From assembly GCA_905221605.1 (NCBI GenBank), contig CAJNDS010000512.1, forward strand, positions 57,194 through 121,193: a DNA stretch of 64,000 nt. Reading direction: 5' to 3'. The translations under genes were made by a program, and so were the position numbers. The notes under the pieces were generated by a model. The model did not search any database. It worked only from the letters and a program-made list of their open reading frames with translations, and was not told the origin of the DNA. Within the stretch, counting starts at the first letter, position 1, and each line of letters begins with the position of its first letter. The stretch is from Symbiodinium natans. Its lineage: Eukaryota > Sar > Dinophyceae > Suessiales > Symbiodiniaceae. Shown here one piece after another: positions 21,401 through 34,800 of the stretch.

Positions 21401-24400
21401 GCTGCTAACATTGCCGAAGAGGCCGGCCTACAGTTGCACTGGGACCCCGCTGCTGATGTGCCTGCCACTGATGAGAGTGCGGCCGACATCCTGCGGCGAG
21501 TCGATGCAGGGGCTGCCATTGCGAGGAGTGCTTTGGGCAAGGAGGAGTTCAGCCCCACAGAGTGTGTGCTGCTCGTGACGCATGCAGACTTGCTGATGCA
21601 GCGCCTTTCCAAGCTCATGCCAGGCAGCATCTGGGCACCCGAAACATGTGCCTGGTTCCTGGAGTGCCTACATGATGACAGCGTGCCCAGCATGCACCGC
21701 TTGGAGCGTCTTCTGTAAGTGCGCTTTGAGGCTTTGAGGCTGTGAGGTTGTGCTGCCACCCAGAGCGGAGGCGCGCATTCCGGGGTCGCTCAAAGAGCCG
21801 ACGCTTGTGTCGGAGGACGCCCAAAAGGATGAACCTGGGCTACTTGAACGCGCTCCGCACGAACGTGGAAGCCGATGTGTCGTCGAATCCTGACAAGCCA
21901 TGGGCAAACAAGACTGTGATCATCCAGTACTGCAAGGTGAACGGACTACTCTCTTTGAACGAGGCGGCGGCGTCCTACTACTCGCCATACAAGCTGAAGC
22001 AAAACATGAGGGACAGGCTTCACATGTCAACGAGCTGTTCCTTCGGCATGATGGCGAACCTATCCAGGCTTGAGCTTACCGATAGCCCCAGCGCCGAAAT
22101 TCTGTCCTTCCGCCCGCACTACACCACTCCCTACCCTCAATTTGCCAATGCTCTGAAGGCAGCAGAGAGGATGGAGGCAAGCAAGAAGATGCCGATGCTA
22201 TCCGCACTGAGGTGGAGAAGGTTCGTAGCAAGTTTATCTTGATCCAGCTGATCACTACTGACTGGTGCCCTGCAAGCTGGCGGGAGGCGATGGAACAAGA
22301 CGCCACATGCTCTGCTCCGCGCTTTCCCAGCTGGGCGGCCAATGACTTTGTCCATGAAATGGGGATTGGAGAGGAAAGCTGGAGCGAGCGGGCAGAGTAC
22401 CTCAGACGAACGCCCTGTCTGCTGCGCCTACTGTGCCTGCTGTGCCAGCTTTCGGCGCTTGCAGCGTTCTCTGCTTTTGGAGGGTTGTCAAGTGCGCGGA
22501 AGCAGAAGAGAGAGGGCCGACACCCCAAACCTGGACCCCAAGCACTGCAGCCAAAAAGCAACTAGGAACGGTTCCATGGAGAACGTCGTGCTCTTCATGA
22601 ACCTCGCAAACGCCTGGATCCCCAGCCATGGACCAGAGAAGGTCAAAGACAAAGCTGCGATTGCTGTTCAGGGAACTGAAGTGTGGATGTCTAGAATCAG
22701 AATCTGGATCTGTATGTTAACGTAGTAGGATGAATTCCAAATATGCAACCTTCCTTGTGCTCAGCAAACGTTTAAGTTGTTCGGCCTGACAAAGATTGAG
22801 AGAGACGAATGGTGCGTGTTGCGGGCGGTTTCTATGTTGGGTTCTCAGTGGCTCGGAAACAGAGATTGGGCTCGAATCTTGTACCCTCTGACTTGTCTAA
22901 TGTTTACCGCCTGGCCGCGACCGCTGTGAAGGACATGAGGTCTCTAGAAAGGAGGGCGTATTACAACCCTCAAGGTGTGACGGATTCGCAGGGGCAAGAT
23001 GAACAAGGCAAGGCTGGATTTGAAGGACCAAGTTGGTTCCTGCAGTTCTGAGGATCCCACCATCGAACGCATTGTCACGCCCCGCTTGGCTCTGACGACT
23101 GCAGAGTACTTCGCGCACCCTGGCCCTGCAAGAAAGAAAGTTCGAGCTTTTGGTTTCCATGTGCTTTGGGGTTCATTCGGCGAAGGTGTATATAAACATA
23201 CCAAGATTACCAAGATTGCAGTCGCTAATTTCGCAAGACACAGAGGCAGGAATGAAGAAGACAAACGATGCCTTGCAGATTGTTTCTGTGAGCGGCATGC
23301 CCCCCCAGGTTTTGTCCCCCATTCGGGGTACGTTACTTTCTGTCAGCCGCGCTTTCTACCCTACGCGGCCCTACGACCCACAAAGCGTATAAACGCTATG
23401 AGCCTAGTTATGAGCCCTAAACTCCTTAAAGTCTATGCAAAACCCGAAGCCCTACAAACAATAAACCCCACATTTTAGGCCCTAAACCCAATAATCCCGC
23501 CTTGTAACCAACCCTAAGCCCTAAGCCTAAAGGCCTACACCACCTCAAGACAGCCCAGGTACACGCGCGAGCAGCACGTGCCGGGCTGGGAAATGTGCCA
23601 CTATTGTTGGCCAACCGAAACACCCCGCCAGAAGTCCCTGAGTTCTTCAAATACCAAAATCGTAGTTCCAAAGCCCCCAAACCTCCATACCCTTGAAACT
23701 GTAATTCCAAACCCCTCCAAAGTCCGAAATCCCTACTGAGCTTTAAGATAGGCTGTTGCAATCAACACCACAAGAGCGAGTTTCGGGTTTCACGTACCTT
23801 TAGGCCAAAAATCAGATATACCCGAAGAGTGGAGAGTTCTGTGGTTGTGGAGCGGAACTCAAGACCATGCATTGTTTTGCCCCCATTGAGTTGTTATGAC
23901 CATCCCTACATACTTCCTCTTGTCGTCTATGACTCACACCTCCGAGAACCTCCAAGAGACCTTAGTCACCTGCACCGAGGTTTTCGTCATCCTCACAGAC
24001 ATGAGCTCCTATGCCGATGCCCTTCGAGAGGCGCCATCGCCACAACGGCGGCTTAGAATCTGGGAGTTGAGGAGCATCGAGTCAGCAGCATGAATGTAGA
24101 GACTGAACCCCAAGCTCAACCCAATCCGGTATCATAGGTCTCTGACTGCTGGGACTGCTTGGGATGATTCTTTTTGGAATCCTAAATCGCTTGGGCCTTC
24201 AGTTCGCAGCCGCTCGACAGCTGGTGCTTCTCAAAGTGGGCCTGGTGAAGTTGCGCCATGTAGAACGAGGGCAAAGCATGGGCATGTAGGCACCAGCGAC
24301 AGACTGTTCAAGCACATTGGATCAGACACTCCATCAAGGTAGCAAGCCGCATGTAAAGCTTGTGCTGCGCACATGGCGGCCTCGAAACCAGAGCTGCTGC

Positions 24401-27400
24401 CGGTGTACCTGAACGTGTACAACGTTTCCAACTATGAATCGGTCAAGGTGCTTAACGCAGTGTTTGCCCACCTGTGGGCACCAGTGAAATTTGGTGGAGT
24501 ATTTCACGTTGGAGTCCAGATTGGCGACATCGAGTGGTCGTACGGCAAGACTTTGACAGCGAGTCGGCCAGGGGTGATTGGCTTGCCACCCCTAAGCGAC
24601 ACCAAGCACAGTTTCCGTGAATCCATCTTTATGGGCCACACGGAGAAGTCCATGGAGGCGATAAACGCAATCGTCCGAGACTTGGTCGAGGACTTCCCCG
24701 GATACCAATACGACGTGTTGCGGAAGAACTGCAACCACTTCGCCGACAGCCTGTGCCAACGATTGCAGGTGTCAACGATACCGGAGCACATCAACCGATT
24801 CGCCCGCATTGGGGCTTGTGCAGAAGACTTTGTCAAAGACAACTTCGGCGACTTTAAGCACAGCTCCTGGGCACACATGGTGCCCAGCTCCCTGGCCTCT
24901 TACGTTGGAGGCAGCGAGAAGGCTCCAGCCTGCGAGAAGTACGGTCATGGTCGTTACACAGTGCCGAAGAAGCTCGTCAAGAAAACGTTCCGCGTCCCTG
25001 GTGCGGTGCCCGTCACGTCCAACATGGAAGTGGCACCCCTTTGATAACTGCCGGATCGAGGTGCGCTTCTCGAAGCGCACAGCGCAGATTCGGACCATGA
25101 CATGCTCGCAGCTTGCTAACGACAACAGGAATTCAGTTTGGGCTACACATGCCCCAAGTGAAATGCATGTATTGCTTGCCAATGTGGAAAAATGGAACCT
25201 CGTGGTTCAATGCATCTATGCTGAGATCCCGTCCGCGTCTGGGCCTCTCGCTGCAGGTGTCGGCCGCGCGCGAGGAGGTGCCGGGACGCCGCGGCTATCC
25301 TGGCTACATGCGCCCTGGGCGAGGGTTCGGCAGTCCGGGTCCGGCATAAACTGAGGAAAGAAAGCTTAGAATGGATAGAAGGGAAGAAAGACATGGCAGG
25401 GACTCAGAAAGGCGGCGAGATTTTTGGGGGCACGGGAATGGCTTTCGAGGCATTCTTGGCTTAAGGTTTCTTTTGAGGATAGGGTGTGAAGGGACAGTGC
25501 GTCCTCAAACCGAAGAACCAAACCCGAAAGATCCCGAACCTTGAAACCTGCAAATCCTCGAAAGCCTTGAACTGCGAGGTACACAGCCCGGCTCCCAAAC
25601 TGGGGAGGGTTTCTGGTTGTAGGACCCCTCAACCCCTAACCCCTATAATGTTGCCTCCGCCTTAGTCTCCTTCCCCACTATCACGCAAACTTTGACACAC
25701 TTGTTCTGTGAGCCTTGCTTTTCAGAGCCACAGGAAGAATGCGAAGTTCGGGGGCAGGGGACCCTATCAAGACAGCAGAAGGCCAGAAGGCCAGGAAACC
25801 TTGAAGATTCAAGCCTGAAACTTTTAGCTTCGGATTCCCAAAAGATGAGATTGTTTGCATGGGGGAGGGGGTGGGGACAATCCCCTCAGCCCTGACACCC
25901 CCCTGAGCCTTAAACCTTAAGCCCTAACGCCTTCACGTCAAACCTTAAACCACGCCTTGGCAAGGCTCCAGGGTTGAATATATTCAGGCCCAAGACACCC
26001 CGGACCCATCCTGAACTTCAAGTTTTGAACTCCTTGTGCGAGCCCCACAGTAAGGACTTGTCCACGATCTACGAGCGAGCCGGTCGCGTCGAGGGCCGTT
26101 CCTCGGCGGGCATCAGAGGTTCGTTCGATGAGTTCTTCAGGGCTGAGGGCTGTAGGGCATGTTAGGGTTCAGGGTTTGTTTTGGACTCTGCGATGCTTCA
26201 TCATCTGCCGTGCTTGCTTCTCCCAGTTGCTGAAGTCGTTGCGTTTCCTTCGTTTAGCGGCAGACATTGGGGGGAAGTTTTTTTCTGTGAGAGGAAGCAG
26301 TCATCGGGGCTGCAGCTTCCGGGGAAGTCTTGCCATGCAGCCACCTTTACAAGCCTTTTCTTAGAACCCAAAGCCAAGCCCCTCAAGCTCCTCAAGCATG
26401 AACTGATGAACTCCTGGGAGCTCCCAAGGCAACGGCTCCATTACGCAGTTTCCCATTTTGACCATGCCCAACGATGCCTTTGCCTCAGACTCGACTCAGA
26501 CTCGGGAGAGAGGGGGGGACTGCTTTAGAGACTTGAGGGTAGCTCTTCTCGGCAGGGACCCCGAATTCTTGGGAAGTGGTGCGCCCAGGATATTACGCAC
26601 CCGATTCCTGACCTCACCGGCTACATCACGGAGGGTCAGGCGCGGCCTCCATTGCACTGGTGTACGAACACCCAGCTGCCCGTTCGGAACCCCAAGAGCC
26701 CAAAAACTCTGGCAACCCTACAAACCCTCCCTAAACCTTCTCTCTTAGAGCCTCGACCCTTCAGGAGCTGCGACCTCCGAGATTCTGTCGGGTTAGAGGC
26801 TCTCAGATTAGAGGTTGCCTTGAAACCCCCCAAGCCCCCAAGCCGCAGAAGCCTTGAAGCATCCTAAAACTCTGGACACGCGCCTTCATGCTCGTTGTGT
26901 GTCGGAACCTGGGATCCTCGGCAGGTGTTCGTGGACCGATCCCTGCACAACAGGCAGATCTATCCCCCCATCAACGCCCGGGCCTCTTGCAAGGGATTTC
27001 AGGGGTTGGAATGTTGGGGAGCTTGAGTTGAAGGTGACAGTGTTTCACAGAGGTGCCTTTCAGGGAATCTGCTGTGTGCCCGCTCCGTTGCCCTTTTCAG
27101 GTGCTGCCTTCCCTCAGCCGATTGATGAAGTCCGGAATCGGAAAGGGCGCCTTGGTGTGAGTTAGGGTACTGAGGTGCGGTAGGGTCCCCAATCTTGTTT
27201 GTTGACTACTCTGCAAGTGCAAGCAAGGTTTAGGGGAGGTAGCTGCAGGGCTACGGTGGACGCTGAAGACTGAAGGGTTTTGGGAGGGGCATGAGCACAG
27301 CACGGAGGGATTGTTTCCTCTTCCTCCAAGCCCTATAGAAGGACGTTTAGTAAAATGTAGGTTGGAGGATCGACGAAGCAGAAAGGCGTGTCCCCGGGAT

Positions 27401-28829
27401 TCATCCCCTCCCTGTGATGTGCCTAATTGTAAACGCTTGCGCGAGCCGCCTCGGCAGCCGGGCCGGCCCCAGGACAGGAAAGGAGGAAAGAGGGTTTCTG
27501 CCCAAAAAGGGTGCGTTGTGAGGCGCTCCCTCTGTAGGAGCCACCGACAGGCGGGACCCTCCACGGCATCGGTTTGCAGCTCCTCCAAGCGATGGGAGGG
27601 GGTCCCACAGGGCGGGGCGCGGGGGGGGGTCCGCCACAAAATTTTGCATGGGGGAAGGGTTGGGTCAGGGGGAGATCCGGGACTGCTTGCTCCAGACGCT
27701 TCTCGGCAGGAAGCCGAGGCGAATTTCTTCTACAGCGGCCTTTGTAGCCGAGGCATGACGCGCGACGACCACCCCAACGTGTCCGACCAGCTTTACGCCA
27801 ACTACGCCATCGGCCAGGATGGTTTCGATCTTGGGATTTCGGGCGAGCCTTTGTTCGGACGGGCAGCCGGTATGTGTACAACCAGAGGTATGACGTTCTG
27901 TGCACCGTCTTGCTACTCCCGCAACTCCCACAACACGGCAGCTTGCGTACTTGCGTTGCGTCTGATCTTGTTTACGACTGAGAGAGTAGAGCTTTTGGGT
28001 AACGGGATGTGAAGAGTGTATGTTGGGTATGTTGAATTGTCGTAACCTGTCGGAGTTTGTCTTGCCACCGCCACCGCACCACCCAAGTTGGTCTCTAGGG
28101 GACAGGCAAATGCAAAATCCACAAGCGGGTGTCAGATGGAACTGAAGGAGCAGCAATGTTTTTGCTAGCTCCAGCCACATCCTTGGGATGTCTCAAGATC
28201 CATTAACCTGAGCTGTAAGGCTCTTGCACTTTGCTTTAAAAAGAATCCGAATCGCAGGGTCCGAAGATCATTGCCAGAGGCACCCGTCGCTCGCGTAGCT
28301 TGCGGCGTTGCGAGCGTCGCTTGCTTAGCCCTGTGCCCTCCCTTGCGCTAAGTTTTCTTAAGACCCAGGGGCTCGGGGTCTTCCATGACCAAGCGTTTGC
28401 ATCCCGGAACGAGGCTCTGCATTGGAGCTTGGCGCAAACCCCCCAAGACCCTCACAGGATACCAGGGCCATGAAGGCGGTGGTCGGCGAGGAGGCGCTGG
28501 GCCTTCTTGGGCTTTTAGTTCGGGTAATCTTGGGGCCTGGGGATTTCATGTTTCAGATTGTTTGCGTATTTAGGGTTGTAGATGCTTGTAGGGTTTGGGA
28601 GCTTGAGGGCTTTAGGATGCTTCAGGCTTCTTCAAGGGGACACCTCAACCTGGGCAGCTAAGGGCTTGCGGGGTGTTTCGGCCCAGACCCTGAACCCGAA
28701 GCCCAGAAGATGTGTATGGATATGTGTGGCTCCAGCCGATGGGTCCGGGTATGCTCCGGAAGATCCTACGAACTGAAAGGGATGTAGGGCCCAGGTCCCG
28801 TAAGCTGCTTCCTGGCAAATCATGGCTTT

Positions 28830-28876
<47 letters not shown>

Positions 28877-31800
28877 GGTCATCTTCTAAGACCAAACGGC
28901 CTAGCTGCCTTACACCCTGTTACGATTCACGCACCTGCGGAGGCCCTCAGCGAGGACGAGCACCGCTCGCCGTGTTTAATCTGGCGTTTATTGGGTTGCA
29001 TCAAGCGGGTTTAGGGCCTAGGTTGCGAGGCTTTGGGGGGATTAGGGTTCAGAACATGGGGTTTAGCAGTTTTTTCGGAAGCATATGCCTGCCTTGTTGT
29101 GGCTCCTTTTATGTTATGGTTCAGTGAGGCTGTTCGAGCATGACATACTCGGGGCAGCTTGGGCCCACCGAGTTGCCACCAAAGTAGTGCTGTGTCCAAG
29201 AGTCCAACCTCATGAGTGGGGGTTTCCGACGTTAGGGGTACCTGCTTGGGGTCCTTATGATAAGGGGATCTATATTTCGGGTGCCCTACATCTTGTAACG
29301 TAGTGAATAAAGTCACGGAAGCGTCGAGCATCATCGGTGGCTATCGAGCGAAGAACCACCGGAAGAACTGTGAGTGACCTAATGTGTGCTTTCTGCGGGT
29401 TCTTGCTGTAAGCTCCTCCTCTAGGCAAAGCGAAACAGTCTTGACTTGACTCCCCCTACTCCAACCCTAAGCCCTCAAGCCCCTTTATGCCCAGTAAGCC
29501 CTTACCCCGCATGAGCATCTGGCAGGCACAAGTACTTAGAGTTCACTGACAAGTTCGAGCTCAAGTTCTTGCGGGTGCCTCAGTTGGAGGCGGCATGAAC
29601 ATTGTTTCATCACGGGCTGCAGGGGCATGGGTGAAGCATTCAGCAAGGGCAGCGCCTCAATTGCCATGGTGAGACTTGACCAGACCCCGGCATTTTGCTT
29701 TACGTGGCTCAAGCGTCCCAAGAGCATCTGACTTTGGAGAAAACTGTGACCCTCTCTCACAGCCAAATCAGTTGTCGAGCAAACAGTGTATGCAGCTGCA
29801 GACCGCAAAACATGTGTAATCTACTATTAAACCCGCGAAAGCTTTCCAATATGGAGCCGCCAGAGCCGTCGCCTCGGAGTCTCTACGGCACGGAGAGTTG
29901 GGGGGCTTGGACAGGTTGCATTCACCCCGGGAAGAAGGCTTCTAGTTGTGCAGGTCGTTTGTCCGGAGGTTTTGGCCTTTCTGCGCGAATTGCCGGCCTT
30001 GCCTGGCATGTGCATGTTGCTTGGTTGCTTCCACGGCCTTTCTGTGCGCTCCGCGTGCAGTCTTGAAGAATGGGTTTAGGCCCCTAAAACCCAAAAGTTA
30101 GTCGGTCCTACGCCCTTGTTGGAGCTACAGTCAAGTCAGAGCGTGTGTTGCTTTAAGGGTTTCACTGATGTATACAGGCTTCGGGAGTCAGGGATTCGAA
30201 AAGTTCAGGCTTTTGGGAAGGGAATGCGTGGAGATGTTGCCCGCTCTCGCCTCTCAACAACAAGAGCTGATTCTAAACTTGGTCGAGGTCGGTGGCATGG
30301 ATCAAGGGCTGGTAAGCGGGATGGGAGGGGGGGGGAACTCGGCCGAGAGGGCCGGTTGCATGTCCAGGGCGAAGGGATTCAGGGAACCCCTGAACCCTAA
30401 ACTCTAGACCCTAAGCCCTAAAACTTGAATCCTAAACCCTAAACCCTAAACCCTAAACCCTAAACCCTAAACCCTAAACCCTAAACCCTAAACCCTAAAC
30501 CCTAAACCCTAAACCCTAAACCCTAAACCCTAAACCCTAAACCCTAAACCCTAAACCCTACTAAACCCTAAACCCTAAACCCTAAACCCTAAACCCTAAA
30601 CCCTAAACCCTAAACCCTAAACCCTAAACCCTAAACCCTAAACCCTAAACCCTAAACCCTAAACCCTAAACCCTAAACCCTAAACCCTAAACCCTAAACC
30701 CTCAACTTAAACCCAAACCCTAAGACCTCAACCCCCAGCCTAAAGCCTTAAACCTCAACCCCCAGGCTTCTCATTCTCAACATGCCGCAGGTTTGCCAAC
30801 CGCCTCCAGGCTTTGGCAGAGGCACTGGACCAGGTGGGGGGTTGATCAGCGGTTCATGGATTGATGGTAGAAGCCTTCTACAGTTTTCTAAGCTGCTAAG
30901 CGGCGCGAACTCTGTGCTGCTACTCACTTCCTAGGGCTGCTGTCAGTACTTAGTGCAAGAACTGTTGTTAGCATGACTTTTGCTACCGCCCCCGATCGTC
31001 GTCCTCACCGTTTTTTGGTTGCGGTTGTCGTTGTCGTTGTGGTTGTGGTGGTTGTTGTTCTTGTCTTCTTTGACACTGGCCCAATGGGCACCAAGCTTCG
31101 GGTCCTGAGCCCCTCTGGCTCCAAAGAAAACCTTAAACACAGTTTCGCGCTTGGGGTTAAAACTAGAGAACGAAGTTCCCAGAAGTCGCGATCCAGAGAG
31201 CCCCGCATGCTTCAGTGAAGGGTTGGCCACAACCCTTCACGGAGAGCAGCCCCCCATGCTTCAGTGAAGGCTTAGCCGCAACCCTTCACTGAGAGTGGCC
31301 CCGCATGCTTCAGTGAAGGCTTGGCCACAACCCTTCACTGAGAGCAGCCCCCCATGCTTCAGTGAAGGGTTCGCCACAACCCTTCACTGAGAGCAGCCCC
31401 CCATGCTTCAGTGAAGGCTTAGCCGCAACCCTTCACTGAGAGCGGCCCCGCATGCTTCAGTGAAGGCTTGGCCACAACCCTTCACTGAGAGCAGCCCCCC
31501 CATGCTTCAGTGAAGGCTTGGCCACAACCCTTCACTGAGAGCAGCCCCCCATGCTTCAGTGAAGGCTTAGCCGCAACCCTTCACTGAGAGCGGCCCCGCA
31601 TGCTTCAGTGAAGGCTTGGCCACAACCCTTCACTGAGAGCAGCCCCCCGTGCTTCAGTGAAGGGTTCGCCACAACCCTTCACTGAGAGCAGCCCCCCCAT
31701 GCTTCAGTGAAGGCTTAGCCGCAACCCTTCACTGAGAGCAGCCCCGCATGCTTCAGTGAAGGCTTGGCCACAACCCTTCACTGAGAGCAGCCCCCCGTGC

Positions 31801-34800
31801 TTCAGTGAAGGGTTCGCCACAACCCTTCACTGAGAGCAGCCCCCCATGCTTCAGTGAAGGCTTAGCCGCAACCCTTCACTGAGAGCGGCCCCGCATGCTT
31901 CAGTGAAGGCTTGGCCACAACCCTTCACTGAGAGCAGCCCCCCATGCTGCAGTGAAGGGTTCGCCACAACCCTTCACTGAGAGCAGCCCCGCATGCTTCA
32001 GTGAAGGCTTGGCCACAACCCTTCACTGAGAGCAGCCCCCCATGCTTCAGTGAAGGCTTAGCCGCAACCCTTCACTGAGAGCAGCCCCCCATGCTTCAGT
32101 GAAGGCTTGGCCACAACCCTTCACTGAGAGCAGCCCCCCATGCTTCAGTGAAGGCTTGGCCACAACCCTTCACTGAGAGCAGCCCCCCGTGAAGGCTTGG
32201 CCACAACCCTTCGTCGAGAGCAGCCCCCCATGCTTCAGTGAAGGGTTGGCCACAACCCTTCACTGAGAGCAGCCCCCATGCTTCAGTGAAGGCTTGGCCA
32301 CAACCCTTCACTGAGAGAAGCCCCCATGCTTCAGTGAAGGCTTGGCCACAACCCTTCACTGAGAGCAGCCCCCCATGCTTCAGTGAAGGGTTGGCCACAA
32401 CCCTTCACTGTGGGTTGGCCACAACCCTTCACTGAGAGCAGCCCCCCATGCTTCAGTGAAGGCTTAGCCGCAACCCGTCACTGAGAGCAGCCCCCCATGC
32501 TTCGGTGAAGGCTTGGCCACAACCCTTCAGTGAAGGGTTGGCCACAACCCGTCACTGAGAGCGGCCCCCCCCCCCATGCTTCAGTGAAGGCTTGGCCACA
32601 ACCCTTCACTGAGAGCAGCCCCCCATGCTTCAGTGAAGGCTTGGCCGCAACCCGTCACTGAGAGCAGCCCCTCATGCTTCAGGGAAGGCTTAGCCGCAAC
32701 CCTTCACTGAGAGCGGCCCCGCATGCTTCAGTGAAGGCTTGGCCACAACCCTTCACTGAGAGCAGCCCCCCATGCTTCAGTGAAGGCTTGGCCACAACCC
32801 TTCACTGAGAGCGGCCCCGCATGCTTCAGTGAAGGCTTGGCCACAACCCTTCACTGAGAGCAGCCCCCCATGCTTCAGTGAAGGCTTGGCCACAACCCGT
32901 CACTGAGAGCGGCCCCGCATGCTTCAGTGAAGGCTTGGCCACAACCCTTCACTGAGAGCAGCCCCCCATGCTTCAGTGAAGGCTTGGCCACAACCCTTCA
33001 CTGAGAGCAGCCCCCCATGCTTCAGTGAAGACTTGGCCGCAACCCTTCGTCGAGAGCAGCCCCCCCATGCTTCAGTGAGGCTTGGCCACAACCCTTCATG
33101 ATAGCAGCCCCCCATGCTTCAGTGAAGGCTTGGCCACAACCCTTCACTGAGAGCAGCCCCCCTAACCCTTCACTGAGAGCAGCCCCCCATGCTTCAGTGA
33201 AGGCTTAGCCGCAACCCTTCACTGAGAGCAGCCCCCCATGCTTCAGTGAAGGCTTGGCCACAACCCTTCACTGAGAGCAGCCCCCCATGCTTCAGTGAAG
33301 GCTTGGCCACAACCCTTCACTGAGAGCAGCCCCCCGTGAAGGCTTGGCCACAACCCTTCGTCGAGAGCAGCCCCCCATGCTTCAGTGAAGGGTTGGCCAC
33401 AACCCTTCACTGAGAGCAGCCCCCATGCTTCAGTGAAGGCTTGGCCACAACCCTTCACTGAGAGAAGCCCCCATGCTTCAGTGAAGGCTTGGCCACAACC
33501 CTTCACTGAGAGCAGCCCCCCATGCTTCAGTGAAGGGTTGGCCACAACCCTTCACTGTGGGTTGGCCACAACCCTTCACTGAGAGCAGCCCCCATGCTTC
33601 AGTGAAGGCTTGGCCACAACCCTTCACTGAGAGCAGCCCCCCATGCTTCAGTGAAAGGTTGGCCACAACCCTTCACTGAGAGCAGCCCCCCATGCTTCAG
33701 TGAAGGCTTGGCCACAACCCTTCACTGAGAGCAGCCCCCATGCTTCAGTGAAGGCTTGGCCACCACCCTGCACTGAGAGAAGCCCCCATGCTTCAGTGAA
33801 GGCTTGGCCACGACACTTCAGTGAAGGCTTGGCCACAACCCTTCAGTGAGTGCAGCCCCCATGCTTCAGTGAAGGCTTGGCCACAACCCTTGAGCGGCCC
33901 CCACGCTTCAGTGAAGGCTTGGCCACAACCCTTCATTGAGTGCAAGCCATCTGCTTCAGGTGACGCCCTCGCTGCCGGCGCCCGCGGCCGTGCCAGAAAG
34001 TGGGAACCCTAAACCCTAATCCCCTTAATCACCCTTTTGATTCTTGGCACGTGGAACTTTGACTTCTATGACAGCTCGCATCACCCAATTTGGTGTTTTT
34101 AGGGTTTTGGGGGTTGAGGCTTCTTTTTCGTCAAGGGTGTTTTGGGGGTTTGAAGGGGTTCTCGGGGGTTGCGGGTTCTTATGCTCGTAGGGTGGGCTTA
34201 AGGCTTGTGGGGTTTGGGGTTGCAGGGTTTTTGCGTTTTGGTGGGTTTTTCAGAGCTTGAAGGGGCTTCTTCGAATCCCAGCGCTGCGCGCTGCCTGAAA
34301 GTGGGAGCCCGAAGCTCTGACGCACTCAACTGCTGGATTTTCAAACCCTTCAAGGAGAAGCTGCAAGCCCTACAGTCTTTAGAGCTCCAACCGCAAGGCG
34401 GCCAGCCCCCAAGCCCCGATGCCTTGCAAAGTCGGAGCAGGTGACGAGACGGAGGCCGACGGAGTGGAGGAGAAAGTTCACAGCACTTCGAGTTTCAGAA
34501 TTTGGGTATTAGGGGTGAGATCTGTTTTACACTAAAACCCTTTAAGCTTACAATCCCCTGCGACCGCTAGAGTTTTAGGGGTTCTGGGCAAAGGGCTTCA
34601 TGCTGTGCGATCCGAGGGAGTTTCAAGTCCGTGCATCCGGCTCCGAGATGTATGGGGACGTGGTGGGCATGATGAAGCTCAGTCCTTCCGGCCTTTTCTG
34701 GCAGCCCTTGTCCTTTGGAGCTCGAGGGCAGGGAACGTTGTTTAACCTAGTACCCGAATCGTACACTACCAGCCTGAAAACGCAAAGGCCCAAGAACCAC

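Larger units (their letters stand above)
20643..22565 (+). other. Intron of ATP6V1B hosting a nested gene (GA-AG)
   Basis: Lies between the exons ending FRNDFEE and beginning NGSMENVV. The donor reads GAGCGG and the acceptor CTAG; joining restores GA|G for Glu. The 1923-bp intron contains the intact histidine-phosphatase gene at 21011-21718 and a second, uncertain coding stretch at 21829-22565, all in the same orientation as the host. Confidence 0.75.

Noticed and set aside
31205-33950. Repetitive ORFs of 60-100 codons on both strands in the satellite
   Set aside because: They follow from the 49-bp period and lack of stops in the repeat, and show no coding signature.
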